From contig JBGSYN010000044.1 of NCBI GenBank assembly GCA_041750975.1, forward strand, positions 1 through 40,070: 40,070 bases of DNA, read 5' to 3'. The notes below the pieces were generated by a model. It was not told where the DNA came from. It was given only the letters and a program-made list of their open reading frames with translations, and made no database searches. The translations under genes were made by a program, and so were the position numbers. Positions 6,730 to 14,662 of the stretch are shown here, piece by piece. This DNA is from JBGSYN01 sp041750975 (lineage in GTDB: Bacteria > Pseudomonadota > Alphaproteobacteria > Geminicoccales > Geminicoccaceae). Within the stretch, counting starts at the first letter, position 1. Each line of letters begins with the position of its first letter.

Positions 6730-7359
6730 GTGCAATTCGAGAATGTCATCGAGACCCGAGACGAGTTGCGAGACATCATTCCGCCGCCGGCGCCGACGAG
6801 CCGGGCCGCGATGAAGGATATCGACCATATCGACGACATCTGCCGCCGGTTCATTGCGGCCTCGCCGTTTCTAATCATGGCGACCCGGGGCGGCGATGGT
6901 CTCTTTGACCTCTCGCCCAAGGGCGATCCAGCGGGCTTCGTCCAGGTGCTGGACGAGGAAACCCTGGCGATCCCGGACCGGCTCGGCAACAACCGGCTCG
7001 ACACCTTCCAGAACCTCCTGATCGATCCCTCGATCGGTCTGATCTTCCTGGTTCCGGGCAACGGCATGACCTTGCGGGTCAGCGGTACGGCCAGACTGGT
7101 CAGGGATCCCGAGCTGTGCCAGCGCTTCGTCGTGCAAGGCAAGGCCCCCAAGCTCGTGGTCGTCGTCACGGTCGAGCACGCCTTCACCCATTGCACCAAA
7201 TGCATGACCCGATCGAGCCTTTGGGAGCCCGAGGGCTGGCCGGATCTGGCAGGGGTACCAACCCTGGCGGAGGCGATCGCCGAGCATGCCAAGGCACTCG
7301 AATCGGTCGGCGAGATCGACGCCATCATCAAGACCGACAGTCAGAACCGCCTTTACTGA
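6730..7359 (+). CDS. PPOX-type FMN-binding flavoprotein (MSMEG_1061-like)
   Basis: 209 residues with a GTG start at 6730 preceded by GGAGAGG. The fold is the split-barrel pyridoxamine 5'-phosphate oxidase type. ICRRFIAASPFLIMATRGGDGLFDLSPKGDPAGFVQVLDEETLAIPDRLGNNR-type segments (about residues 38-90) are the FMN/substrate region of this subfamily, where the conserved D-x-S-P-x-G-D and R-x-G-N-N-R are clear. C-terminal HCTKCMTRSSLWEP is the usual end motif. Members bind FMN or F420 and reduce unknown small molecules. It probably forms a transcript with the AhpD-like gene 16 bases downstream. Confidence 0.8.
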   Translation: MQFENVIETRDELRDIIPPPAPTSRAAMKDIDHIDDICRRFIAASPFLIMATRGGDGLFDLSPKGDPAGFVQVLDEETLAIPDRLGNNRLDTFQNLLIDPSIGLIFLVPGNGMTLRVSGTARLVRDPELCQRFVVQGKAPKLVVVVTVEHAFTHCTKCMTRSSLWEPEGWPDLAGVPTLAEAIAEHAKALESVGEIDAIIKTDSQNRLY

Positions 7360-7375
7360 GAGGGGAGACATCGCG

Positions 7376-7960
7376 ATGTACCTGAAGACGATTGGCGAAG
7401 AAGAAGCCACAGGCCGCGTTGCCGAGATCTATGCCAGAGAAAAGACGGCGATCGGCCTGGTGATGTCGGCCACGGCGGCCTGGACGGCCCGGCCCGATAT
7501 GCTGGCGGCATGGGAAGAATTCTTCGGTCGAATCAGGGCCAATTTTTTGCTTTCCAAAAGATATTGGCGGCTGATCACGTTCATTGCCGCCCAGCACGTC
7601 CCCTCGACCTATTGCTCGACCGTTTACGGCAGGCAGTTGATCGACGATCTCGGTTCGAAAAGCGAGGTCTTGCGTGTCCAGCGCGATTTCCGTGATGCCG
7701 GCTTGAACGCGCGGGATGTGGCGATGCTGGCCTACGCCGCAAAGGTCACCAAAGATGCGTCACAAGTCGTTGCCGAGGATATCGAGGCATTGCGTGCCCA
7801 TGCTTTCAGCGACATGCAAATCTCTGATATCGCCCTTTGTACCTCGGTCCGCTGCTTCTTTTCCCGCTTTATCGACGCCGTGGGTGCCGCACCCGAGCCT
7901 GAATTTCTCGACGAGGACCGGGCATTTCGAGAGGCGCTCGCCCTCGGCCGCAAGGTCTGA
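7376..7960 (+). CDS. AhpD-like / carboxymuconolactone decarboxylase-family protein (peroxidase-related)
   Basis: 194 residues; ATG 7376 with GAGGGGAG ten bases upstream. All-helical CMD/AhpD-like protein of the peroxidase-related type: N-terminal EEEATGRVAEIYA, central RYWRLITFIAAQHVPSTYCSTVYG, and LNARDVAMLAYAAKVTKDA towards the C terminus. The active-site segment of AhpD has C-x-x-C...H; here only one cysteine remains (TYCSTVYG), so thiol peroxidase chemistry of the AhpD kind is doubtful. It follows the PPOX flavoprotein gene closely, suggesting a shared redox or detoxification role, which is inference. Confidence 0.75.
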   Translation: MYLKTIGEEEATGRVAEIYAREKTAIGLVMSATAAWTARPDMLAAWEEFFGRIRANFLLSKRYWRLITFIAAQHVPSTYCSTVYGRQLIDDLGSKSEVLRVQRDFRDAGLNARDVAMLAYAAKVTKDASQVVAEDIEALRAHAFSDMQISDIALCTSVRCFFSRFIDAVGAAPEPEFLDEDRAFREALALGRKV

Positions 7961-7982
7961 CGAACGAGTGACCGATCCCGGC

Positions 7983-8978
7983 TCAGCCCAGCATCAGGGT
8001 GATGGCCTGGACAGCGGCTCCGGAGGCGCCCTTGCCGAGATTGTCGAGCCTGGCGACGAGCACGGCTTGACTTGAGGCCTCATTGGCATAGACCCGAAGC
8101 TCGAGCTGATCCGTCTTATTGGTGGCCTCGGGCTCCAGCCGTAGCGGGCTCGCCTCAGGGTCGTCCATCGCCATCACCGCGACCAGCTCGGCTGCGGCGT
8201 AGCGCGCCTCCAAAATGGCATGGAGGTCGGTGGCTTTCGGTTTTCCGGGGAGCGTGTCGAGGTGGAGAGGGATCGAAACCAGCATGCCCTGGCGGTAATT
8301 GCCGACCGAAGGGACGAAGACGGGTGCCCGGGTCAGTCCCGAATGAACGCGCATCTCGGGAAGATGTTTGTGCGCCAAACCCAGGCCGTAAAGTTCGAAA
8401 GCCGGGCCGCGGTCATCCTCGAACTCCTGGATCATGGCTTTACCGCCGCCGGAATAACCGCTCACCGCATTGACCGTCAGTGGATGATCGGGCGGCATCA
8501 CACCCGCATCGACCAGGGGGCGGATCATCGCAATGACGCCGGTCGGATAGCAGCCTGGGCAGGCGATCCGCCTGGACGTTCCGATCCTCTGGGGCTGATC
8601 GGGTGTGAGTTCGGGAAAGCCGTAGACCCAGCCTTCGGCCGTCCGGTGCGCGGTCGACGCATCGAGGATCTTGGGCCCGTCATCGCCGAGCTCGTCGACG
8701 AGGGCCGCCGTTTCGATCGCCGCCGGATCGGGCAGGCAGGTCACGACGAGATCGACTTCGCGTAGCAACTGCCGTTTGGCCGCCGGATCCTTGCGCTGCT
8801 CGGGGGCAATGCTCCTGAGCTCGATGCCCCCGAATGCCGACAAGCGTTCACGGATGCCAAGACCGACCGTGCCCGACTCGCCATCGATGAAGACGGTGCC
8901 ACGAAGCTCAGTCGCGTCTTGGGCGCCACTCCGTTCGTCTCCGCTTTCGGCATTCGGCCGATCCAATACGGTCGACAT
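7983..8978 (-). CDS. argC: N-acetyl-gamma-glutamyl-phosphate reductase (type 2)
   Basis: 331 residues from ATG 8978; a longer frame begins at 8999. It catalyses the NADPH-dependent reduction of N-acetyl-glutamyl-phosphate in arginine biosynthesis. Visible signatures are the N-terminal nucleotide-binding VFIDGESGTVGLGIRERL, the active-site cysteine in ACPGCYPTGVIAMIRPL, and NAVSGYSGGGKAMI, with LGLAHKHLPEM carrying the conserved histidine. The order and length fit the short ArgC type common in alphaproteobacteria. The first 25 residues of this reading frame (TVLDRPNAESGDERSGAQ) are unusual, so translation might begin later. It is convergent with the AhpD-like gene, 22 bases apart, and stands apart from other arg genes. 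Confidence 0.9.
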   Translation of the reverse strand: MSTVLDRPNAESGDERSGAQDATELRGTVFIDGESGTVGLGIRERLSAFGGIELRSIAPEQRKDPAAKRQLLREVDLVVTCLPDPAAIETAALVDELGDDGPKILDASTAHRTAEGWVYGFPELTPDQPQRIGTSRRIACPGCYPTGVIAMIRPLVDAGVMPPDHPLTVNAVSGYSGGGKAMIQEFEDDRGPAFELYGLGLAHKHLPEMRVHSGLTRAPVFVPSVGNYRQGMLVSIPLHLDTLPGKPKATDLHAILEARYAAAELVAVMAMDDPEASPLRLEPEATNKTDQLELRVYANEASSQAVLVARLDNLGKGASGAAVQAITLMLG

Positions 8979-9052
8979 CAACAGGCCCTCTCCATCCACA
9001 ATCCATCATCTCCGGTCTCAGCGCGCTAACTTAGCGGCGAATGGAGATCGTC

Positions 9053-9531
9053 TCAACCTATGCTCCCGGCGGCCTCGATCGCGTCATCGGCGGCCTCGGC
9101 GCAGCCGACCGCATCGAGCAGGTTCGCGCCATCCAAGTGCGCCAGCAGCCGTGCCGCCTGCGGCCCCCGATGCGCCTCTGCATCGACCGCTAGACGGGCT
9201 TCGGCCCACGCCAGAAAGCCCGTTGTGATCCGATGGGCGATCGCTTGATAGGGCTGGTCATGGCGCGCGGCGCGAGCCGCAAGCTCGAGCCAAAGATGCA
9301 TGTAGGGCTTGAACGAGTCCGTCCGCAGAATTTGCCACAGATCCTCGAGGAGAACGGCAAACGGCCGCGGCGTGGTGGTCCCGCCGATCTGATCCAGCCG
9401 GGCCGCCATTCGGGTTGCGATGTGCTCGATGGTTGCGGTCAGCAACTCGTTCTTGTCCGCGAAATAATAGAGCAGCATGCGGTCATGGTCCCCACGGCGG
9501 CTGCCAGCGGCCGCAAGCTGGCGCCCTGCAA
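9053..9531 (-). pseudogene. TetR-family regulator, frameshifted and N-terminally truncated
   Basis: The intact frame from about 9483 to the stop at 9053 encodes DRMLLYYFADKNELLTATIEH, the end of a TetR helix-turn-helix, plus a full ligand-binding C-terminal domain. The preceding helix (GASLRPLAAAVGT) is found in another frame at about 9490-9525. A single lost base near 9485 (ACCAGTGAC to ACCATGAC) would explain the shift and restore VGTSDRMLLYYF. Beyond about 9531 no TetR start remains; the next 20 bases run into the membrane-protein gene on the other strand. So the HTH start and the divergent promoter region appear deleted. A DNA-binding function is very unlikely. Confidence 0.7.
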
Positions 9532-9929
9532 TCACCGACACGCTGTCTCGGGGTAAGATCGCAATCGTCACCGCGATTGGCCTTGGCCTCTGGTTTCTGG
9601 CCGTTGTGTTCATTCGCATGGGGATTCCGCTTGGGCTCTTTCGTGGAGTGGCGAGCCTCTTGCTGTTTGCCCTCACCGTACCTTTGGCCTGGGGCACGAT
9701 CTGGCTGGTGCAACGAATTGCGGGGCTCAAAGCGGCACAACTGCCGGCAGGCATCGCCGTCGCTTCCGCTGCAGCGCTGCTCGCCGACGGCGTAGCCCTG
9801 AGTTGGGTGCCGTCGTTTTATGGCAGCGACGCAGCGACACTCTTGCCGGCAGCGGCCTGGCTGCTGTGGGGCGCCGGTCTTTGTCTGACTGCGGCCTCGA
9901 TCCAGGGGCGGGTGAGACGCCATGCCTGA
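9477..9929 (+). CDS. Small membrane protein with uncertain start, next to the broken tetR
   Basis: About 120 residues (from about 9552) form a four-helix membrane protein: GKIAIVTAIGLGLWFLAVVF, GLFRGVASLLLFALTVPLAW, AGIAVASAAALLADGVALSW and AAWLLWGAGLCLTAASIQGR. The type resembles small DUF5367-like proteins. The only in-frame ATG (9477) lies inside the antisense tetR remnant, and the residues it adds are not protein-like, so the original start was probably lost with the deletion that truncated tetR. The gene may still be translated from 9477, or may be dead. It overlaps the next gene by eight bases (ATGCCTGA). Confidence 0.5.
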   Translation: MRSWSPRRLPAAASWRPAITDTLSRGKIAIVTAIGLGLWFLAVVFIRMGIPLGLFRGVASLLLFALTVPLAWGTIWLVQRIAGLKAAQLPAGIAVASAAALLADGVALSWVPSFYGSDAATLLPAAAWLLWGAGLCLTAASIQGRVRRHA

Positions 9930-10296
9930 GTGGCTGTTCTTCCTCGGTTTTTCGTTTCTACTCGCCCATGAGCTTGATGCCGTGCGCGCCCACGAGTGGA
10001 GGTTGCTGCCCTGTCTCAAGAACCTCAGCGACACGCAAGGACGCGATGCCTTCATCATGCTTCACGTGCCCGTCGTCGCATTACTGATCTGGCTCACCGC
10101 ATATCCTCCCGACGGAGTGCGATTTTGGGCTCAGGCTGCAATCGACATCTTTCTCATCGTTCACGTCGGCCTGCACCGCGCCTTCGTCGGTCACCCCGAC
10201 TACGACTTTCACAGCCCGCTCTCACGTGGCCTGATTTGGGGTGCGGGCGTCGTTGGTGCCGCGCATCTGGCCCTGCTGATCATACTGCCCGAATAG
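9922..10296 (+). CDS. Small membrane protein (DUF6713-like)
   Basis: 124 residues with four hydrophobic segments: PEWLFFLGFSFLLAHELDAV, IMLHVPVVALLIWLTAY, AIDIFLIVHVGLHRAF and IWGAGVVGAAHLALLIILPE. Conserved-looking polar residues include HELDAVRAHEWR in the first segment, LH at about 52, and HVGLHRAFVGHPDYDFHSPLS. The many histidines in or near membrane segments are typical of the DUF6713-type family; function is unknown. It is translationally coupled to the preceding membrane protein, and the pair was probably once controlled by the broken divergent tetR. Confidence 0.65.
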   Translation: MPEWLFFLGFSFLLAHELDAVRAHEWRLLPCLKNLSDTQGRDAFIMLHVPVVALLIWLTAYPPDGVRFWAQAAIDIFLIVHVGLHRAFVGHPDYDFHSPLSRGLIWGAGVVGAAHLALLIILPE

Positions 10297-10999
10297 TCTT
10301 GATCCACTTCGGTTGGGATCTTCTTGAACTGCATAGTCTAATTGCCCTCGCTGGTAAGGCAAGTTGTGACCGAGCCGATAAAGGTGCGGCCCACGCGTTC
10401 TGATCGATCCCAATGGACGTAGCGGGTCCCTTCAGGGATCTGCACAATCTCGACCGTGCCCGTATCACCTTGGCCAGGATGGTTTTGCATCATCTGCAGA
10501 TCCTCTGGCCGTGACCATGAACGTTGCCTGAGTGGACAATCAGGGCGTTAGCTTCAATCAGATGCACGTCCCGGTGCGCTGGAACCTTGGCAATCAGGAA
10601 CCTATCGGCCATAGCGCTGGGAGGTGCGCGAAAGATCAGCGACTTTGAGCTTGCGGCTCGACCGGTCGCTCGTGAGGGCGGCCTGGAAACAAGCTGGTGC
10701 GATCGCATAATTGCACCAAAGGGCGCGCTTTATTCGGCCGTTCTCACCGGCGAGGAGTCCAATGTCCCGAGCCAAAAGACGGTGGTGTGCACATAAGCTC
10801 GGCGGATAGCGGTGAATGCCGGTCCTCGATCTTTCCTCCGGCAAGAGCTATTCCATGTAGCCCCTGGCAAATGTCGTCGGTTGCCATGTCGATGTTCCGG
10901 ACCTTAACCCTGAAATGAACCGGATCTTCCAAGGCCTGAATTGTTCTTGATGGCCGCACTTGGGCGCTTCGGCTTTGCCAACAATTCGGAGCGGGTGAC
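10297..10999. other. About 700 bp without a convincing gene (possible decayed DNA)
   Basis: No long frame with family character on either strand. A 51-codon frame on the minus strand (10493 to 10338, ATG preceded by AGGA) reads MMQNHPGQGDTGTVEIVQIP followed by EGTRYVHWDRSERVGRTFIG, which looks protein-like and could be a remnant C terminus. A further minus-strand piece ending at 10490 (AHRDVHLIEANALIVHSGNV) is in a different frame just upstream and could be the same gene after a frameshift. Neither is identified. Confidence 0.5.
10338..10493 (-). pseudogene. Possible small ORF or C-terminal remnant, unidentified
   Basis: 51 codons from ATG 10493 to TAG 10338. The middle (TVEIVQIPEGTRYVHWDRSE) has the balanced composition of a folded protein. 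A minus-strand frame immediately upstream (ending TGA near 10490) also looks protein-like, so the two together may be a broken gene of about 110 residues. No family was recognised. Confidence 0.3.
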
Positions 11000-11809
11000 G
11001 TGACCAAAATCGTAGCCGCATCGCCGCTCTTCGAGCCCAAAAACTACGAAGCGCCATCCGTTTTCCGGCCGGAAAACCTGTTGCGCGAGGTGCGTCGACA
11101 GAAGCAACTGCCGTTCGATCCCGTGCCGCCTTTCTGCGTGCTCGATCCCGATGGCGATATCGTGCGGCGCTTGCGCCGGGACGGCCGCGCTCGGCGCTCC
11201 CAGGTCTGGGCTTGCTATCATACTGATCTCGATGAATTCGAAATTGCCGGACGTCGGTTGGGCATAGTGGGCTGTGCGGTTGGCGCGTCCTTCGCGGTCC
11301 TTGTCGCCGAGCAGTTATTCGCATCGGGCTGCCAATTTCTGCTCAGCATCACGTCCGCCGGGCAGATCACGTTGCTGGGGCCGCGGCCTTACTTCGTGTT
11401 GATCGAGCGCGCACTACGCGATGAAGGCACGAGTCATCACTATGCAGCACCGGCCGAATTCAGCCTAGTCGACGCGGCGCTGGCAGCGTGCGTCCGGCCC
11501 TACCTTTCAGGTCTGCCGGAGCCGATCCACACAGGTGCCAGCTGGACCACCGACGCGCCTTTCCGTGAGACCGAGGCGACAATTGCCGCGCGCCGGACGC
11601 AGGGTATCGCTGCGGTCGAGATGGAGGCCGCAGCCCTCTATGCGTTTGCCGCCGCGCGTCGAAAGCCCGTGCTTTGCTTCGCACATGTCACCAATCAGAT
11701 GGGTCAGGTGGAAGGAGATTTCGAAAAGGGCGAAGCGGACGGTGCCGCCAATGCCTTGGCGTTGATCAGCGCCACGGTCTGTGCCTGGTCGAATCAGGCG
11801 AACTGCTGA
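11000..11809 (+). CDS. Nucleoside phosphorylase (uridine/purine phosphorylase family)
   Basis: 269 residues with a GTG start preceded by GGAGCGGG. PNP_UDP_1 family: phosphorolysis of nucleosides to a free base and (deoxy)ribose 1-phosphate. Visible features are the strand AGRRLGIVGCAVGASFAVLV (about 81-100) where the phosphate-binding G-x-G-x-x lies, the ITSAGQI region, GASWTTDAPFRET and the substrate motif AAVEMEAAALYAFAA (about 205-219), where Glu-Met-Glu contacts the ribose. The N-terminal 80 residues resemble uridine-phosphorylase-like proteins. The base preferred cannot be told. It lies 141 bases upstream of a sugar ABC importer, so nucleoside-derived ribose uptake is a possible link, but there is a hairpin between them. 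Confidence 0.8.
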   Translation: MTKIVAASPLFEPKNYEAPSVFRPENLLREVRRQKQLPFDPVPPFCVLDPDGDIVRRLRRDGRARRSQVWACYHTDLDEFEIAGRRLGIVGCAVGASFAVLVAEQLFASGCQFLLSITSAGQITLLGPRPYFVLIERALRDEGTSHHYAAPAEFSLVDAALAACVRPYLSGLPEPIHTGASWTTDAPFRETEATIAARRTQGIAAVEMEAAALYAFAAARRKPVLCFAHVTNQMGQVEGDFEKGEADGAANALALISATVCAWSNQANC

Positions 11810-11824
11810 CGAGACTTTGTTGAC

Positions 11825-11848
11825 GCGGGCCCAAGGATTTTCGCCCGC
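11825..11848. terminator. Weak hairpin between the phosphorylase and the sugar-binding gene
   Basis: GCGGGC and GCCCGC arms with a 12-base loop, 16 bases after the phosphorylase stop. No T tract. A possible terminator separating the two transcription units. Confidence 0.3.
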
Positions 11849-11950
11849 TGGCCGCCACCAGGACAATTGCGCTGGCGTTCGCTGGACGGCCATCGACTTT
11901 CCCAGTAAGAGCGAATCGGTATAGGCAACCAATAAGGGGAGGCCTGATCG

Positions 11951-13084
11951 ATGATCAGCCACAAAGCACTTCTAGCGTTCACAACTTCGGTATTCGCGCT
12001 CGCGATGGTGGGCAGCGCTCAAGCGAAACCAGACGTCGTCGAAGGTCCGGGTTATCTGCCCGAATGTTTCGCGCCCTGGGACGCTGACACGCAGTATTTT
12101 CAATGGGAAGCCCGCGAAGGCCCCTACCGCATCGCCCTCGTCAACGGCTTTGTCGGCAATACCTGGCGCATTCAGATGATCCAAACCGCCAAGGCGTTCG
12201 TCGAAAAGCCTGAAATCGCCGAGCAGATCGAAGAGTTCAAGGTGGTCTCGACCGGCACGGATGCCGCAGCCCAACTCGGTGCCATCGAAGACTTCATCAA
12301 TCAGGGTTTCGACGCGATCATCACCATCGCCGTCAGTCCCGACGGCTTCGACCGGGCGATCCGACTTGCCGACCGCAACAATGTCGTGCTGGTGCCGTTC
12401 GACAACATTCTCGACACCGACGACGTGATGATGGTGAACGAGGACCAGTTCCAGATGGGCACGATGTCGGCCGACTGGATTCTCGAGCATGTCGGCAATT
12501 CCGGCAAAGTTCTCGAGGTGCGTGGCCTGCCGGGCAACTCGGTCGACCGCGACCGTCATCTTGGCTTCCGCGAGGTCATGGAATCGGACGGCAACGATTT
12601 CGAGATCGTGGAGATCGTCGGCAATTGGGATGACGGCACCTCGCAGAAAGCCACCGCCGACGCGCTCGCCGTGCACGGCCAATTCGACGCGGTCTTCACC
12701 CAGGGCGGATCGACCGGCACGGTGCGGGCGATGATCGACGCCGGCCATCCGATGGTGCCGGTTGCAGGCGAGGCCGAAAACGGTTTCAGAAAGCTCATCG
12801 CCGAACATGCCGATGAGGGCCTCAAGGGTCTTTCCTACGGCCAGTCGCCGGGTCTTGTCGCAATCTCGATCAAGGCGGCCCTTGCGGCCCTCGAGGGCGA
12901 AAAGCTGCCGCAGCTGATTTCGGTGCCGATCCCGGTCGCCGACTACACGACGTTGGAGGACGGCAAGAATTACTGGTCGGATCTGACCGATAATTTCTTC
13001 ACCCCGAACGAGTTCCCGCCCTGCGATGTGAACATCACGGCCGTGGAGATCATGGGCGAGACGCCTGAAGACGTCACCGAGTAA
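11951..13084 (+). CDS. Sugar ABC transporter, periplasmic substrate-binding protein (system 1)
   Basis: 377 residues, ATG 11951 with GGGGAGG nine bases upstream. A Sec signal peptide is clear (MISHKALLAFTTSVFALAMV, cleavage after SAQA about residue 25). The mature part is a type-I periplasmic binding protein of the Peripla_BP_4 (ribose-like) class: YRIALVNGFVGNTWRIQMIQ as first strand-helix, AIEDFINQGFDAIITIAVSP, and AVFTQGGSTGTVRAMIDAGH. Substrate is probably a monosaccharide or polyol; identity unknown. It is longer than RbsB (about 270) with a long N-terminal extension (PGYLPECFAPWDADTQYFQW). It begins the system-1 operon: binding protein, hairpin, ATPase, two permeases. Confidence 0.85.
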   Translation: MISHKALLAFTTSVFALAMVGSAQAKPDVVEGPGYLPECFAPWDADTQYFQWEAREGPYRIALVNGFVGNTWRIQMIQTAKAFVEKPEIAEQIEEFKVVSTGTDAAAQLGAIEDFINQGFDAIITIAVSPDGFDRAIRLADRNNVVLVPFDNILDTDDVMMVNEDQFQMGTMSADWILEHVGNSGKVLEVRGLPGNSVDRDRHLGFREVMESDGNDFEIVEIVGNWDDGTSQKATADALAVHGQFDAVFTQGGSTGTVRAMIDAGHPMVPVAGEAENGFRKLIAEHADEGLKGLSYGQSPGLVAISIKAALAALEGEKLPQLISVPIPVADYTTLEDGKNYWSDLTDNFFTPNEFPPCDVNITAVEIMGETPEDVTE

Positions 13085-13092
13085 GCCGAAAC

Positions 13093-13116
13093 GAGGCCGG
13101 GCGTGCCCGGCCTCTT
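13093..13116 (+). terminator. Hairpin between binding-protein and ATPase genes (system 1)
   Basis: Perfect GAGGCCGGG/CCCGGCCTC arms with a CGTG loop, beginning nine bases after the binding-protein stop; followed by only two T residues. In ABC operons such hairpins stabilise the upstream mRNA or partly stop transcription so that the binding protein is made in excess. Confidence 0.65.
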
Positions 13117-13141
13117 GCGGCTCGAACCTGCCGGTGAGCGG

Positions 13142-14662
13142 ATGACGTTTCTGGAACTGCGCGGCGTCGCTAAGCGGTATGGCGGCGTCACGGCTTTGGA
13201 CGGCGTCGATTTTGCCTGCGACCGGGGCTCCATTCACGCCGTCCTTGGCGAGAACGGCGCCGGCAAAAGCACCCTGATCAAGATCATCGCGGGCGTAGTT
13301 CAGCCGGACCAGGGGGAAATCGCGCTCGAGGGCAAGCCTCTCCGTTTCGATAGTCCCTCGAGCGCCAATCTCGCCGGCATCGTCTGCATCTTTCAGGAAT
13401 TGTCGTTGATGCCGGATCTTTCGGTGGCGGACAATATCAGCATCGCCAACCCGCCCCGGCGCTTCGGTATGATCGATCAAAGGGCGCAGCGACGGCGTGC
13501 CGAGGCGTTGCTCGAACAGGTCGGCTGCGGCGATATCAATCCGCTGGAGCGCGTGCGCAACCTGCCATTGTCGCGACGGCAGATGGTCGAAATCGCCAAG
13601 GCGCTCGGACAGAATCCGCGGCTCTTGATCCTCGACGAGGCGACCTCGGCGCTGACCAGTGCCGATGTCGACAAGGTCTATGCGATTCTCAAGGATCTTA
13701 AGCGCCAGCAACTCGCCGTTCTTTATATCTCGCACCGGATGCACGAGATCGAGGCGGTGGCCGATATCTGCTCGGTGTTCCGCAATGGCCGGCACGTCGA
13801 GACGTTCAAGAAGGATGCCCACAGCGACACCGAGATCGTCCAATTGATGATCGGCCGGGAGATCGAACAGGTCTTCCCGGCCAAACCTCCGCCGCCCGCA
13901 AACCCGAAGCCGGTCCTGGAAATCAGAAACCTCTCCTGGGACGGCCGCCTGAAAAACGTTTCTCTCACGGTCGGGCGCGGCGAGATCGTCGGCCTCGGCG
14001 GCCTGGACGGACAGGGTCAGCGAGACCTGCTGCTGGCACTCTTTGGTGTGCTTCGCGGTGTCGAGGGCGAGATTCTGATCAACGGGGAGCCTGTCGCGAT
14101 CAAGAGCCCCGCGCGGGCCAAGACCGATGCGATCGGCATGGCGCTGATCCCCGAGGACCGCAAGACCGAAGGGCTGATGCTGCCGATGTCGATCGCGGAT
14201 AATCTCGGCATGGCCGCCTTGAGCCAACTCACCAGCGGGATCTTCGTCGATGGTGGGCGCGAGCGGCAGGCAATTAGGGGCATGATCGACAAGCTTCGGA
14301 TCAAGATCGGCGATGCCGGCGATCCCGTGGCCACCCTTTCCGGCGGCAATCAGCAAAAGACCGTGATCGGCAAATGGCTGATGACCGATCCCCGGGTCAT
14401 TCTACTCAACGACCCGACCCGTGGCATCGATGTCGGCACCAAGCAGGAGCTCTATCAGCTCTTGCGCGATCTGGCCGCGGCCGGTGCTTCGATCCTCTTC
14501 TACACGACGGATTACGACGAGCTGATCGGCTGCTGCGACCGGGTTTTGATCCTCTATGACGGCACCGTCGTCCGCACGCTCGAAGGTGCTGCCCTCACCG
14601 AGACCAACATCGTCGCAAGCTCGCTCAATCTCGATCTTGAGGCCAGGGAAATGGTCGCTTGA
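13142..14662 (+). CDS. Sugar ABC transporter ATPase, tandem NBD (system 1)
   Basis: 506 residues from ATG 13142; the frame is open 39 bases earlier but this start gives the family N terminus (MTFLELRGVAKRYGGVTALD). Two fused ABC domains, RbsA/MglA-like. The first has Walker A GENGAGKST, signature LPLSRRQMVEIAKAL, Walker B LLILDEATSAL and switch YISHRMHE. The second has the usual degenerate Walker A (GLDGQGQRD) but an intact LSGGNQQKTVIGKWL and Walker B-like ILLNDPTRGID. It energises import together with the two permeases that follow. The stop codon overlaps the next start (TTGA). Confidence 0.9.
   Translation: MTFLELRGVAKRYGGVTALDGVDFACDRGSIHAVLGENGAGKSTLIKIIAGVVQPDQGEIALEGKPLRFDSPSSANLAGIVCIFQELSLMPDLSVADNISIANPPRRFGMIDQRAQRRRAEALLEQVGCGDINPLERVRNLPLSRRQMVEIAKALGQNPRLLILDEATSALTSADVDKVYAILKDLKRQQLAVLYISHRMHEIEAVADICSVFRNGRHVETFKKDAHSDTEIVQLMIGREIEQVFPAKPPPPANPKPVLEIRNLSWDGRLKNVSLTVGRGEIVGLGGLDGQGQRDLLLALFGVLRGVEGEILINGEPVAIKSPARAKTDAIGMALIPEDRKTEGLMLPMSIADNLGMAALSQLTSGIFVDGGRERQAIRGMIDKLRIKIGDAGDPVATLSGGNQQKTVIGKWLMTDPRVILLNDPTRGIDVGTKQELYQLLRDLAAAGASILFYTTDYDELIGCCDRVLILYDGTVVRTLEGAALTETNIVASSLNLDLEAREMVA

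Noticed and set aside
11000..11809. 5'-methylthioadenosine nucleosidase assignment
   Set aside because: Same superfamily, but the motif GASWTTDAPFRET and the N-terminal region fit uridine/purine phosphorylase-like proteins better; left at family level.
11972..14356. 794-codon minus-strand frame opposite the sugar importer genes
   Set aside because: Spans two well-supported plus-strand genes and the hairpin between them; composition (rich in His, Asp, Arg) is typical of antisense shadows.
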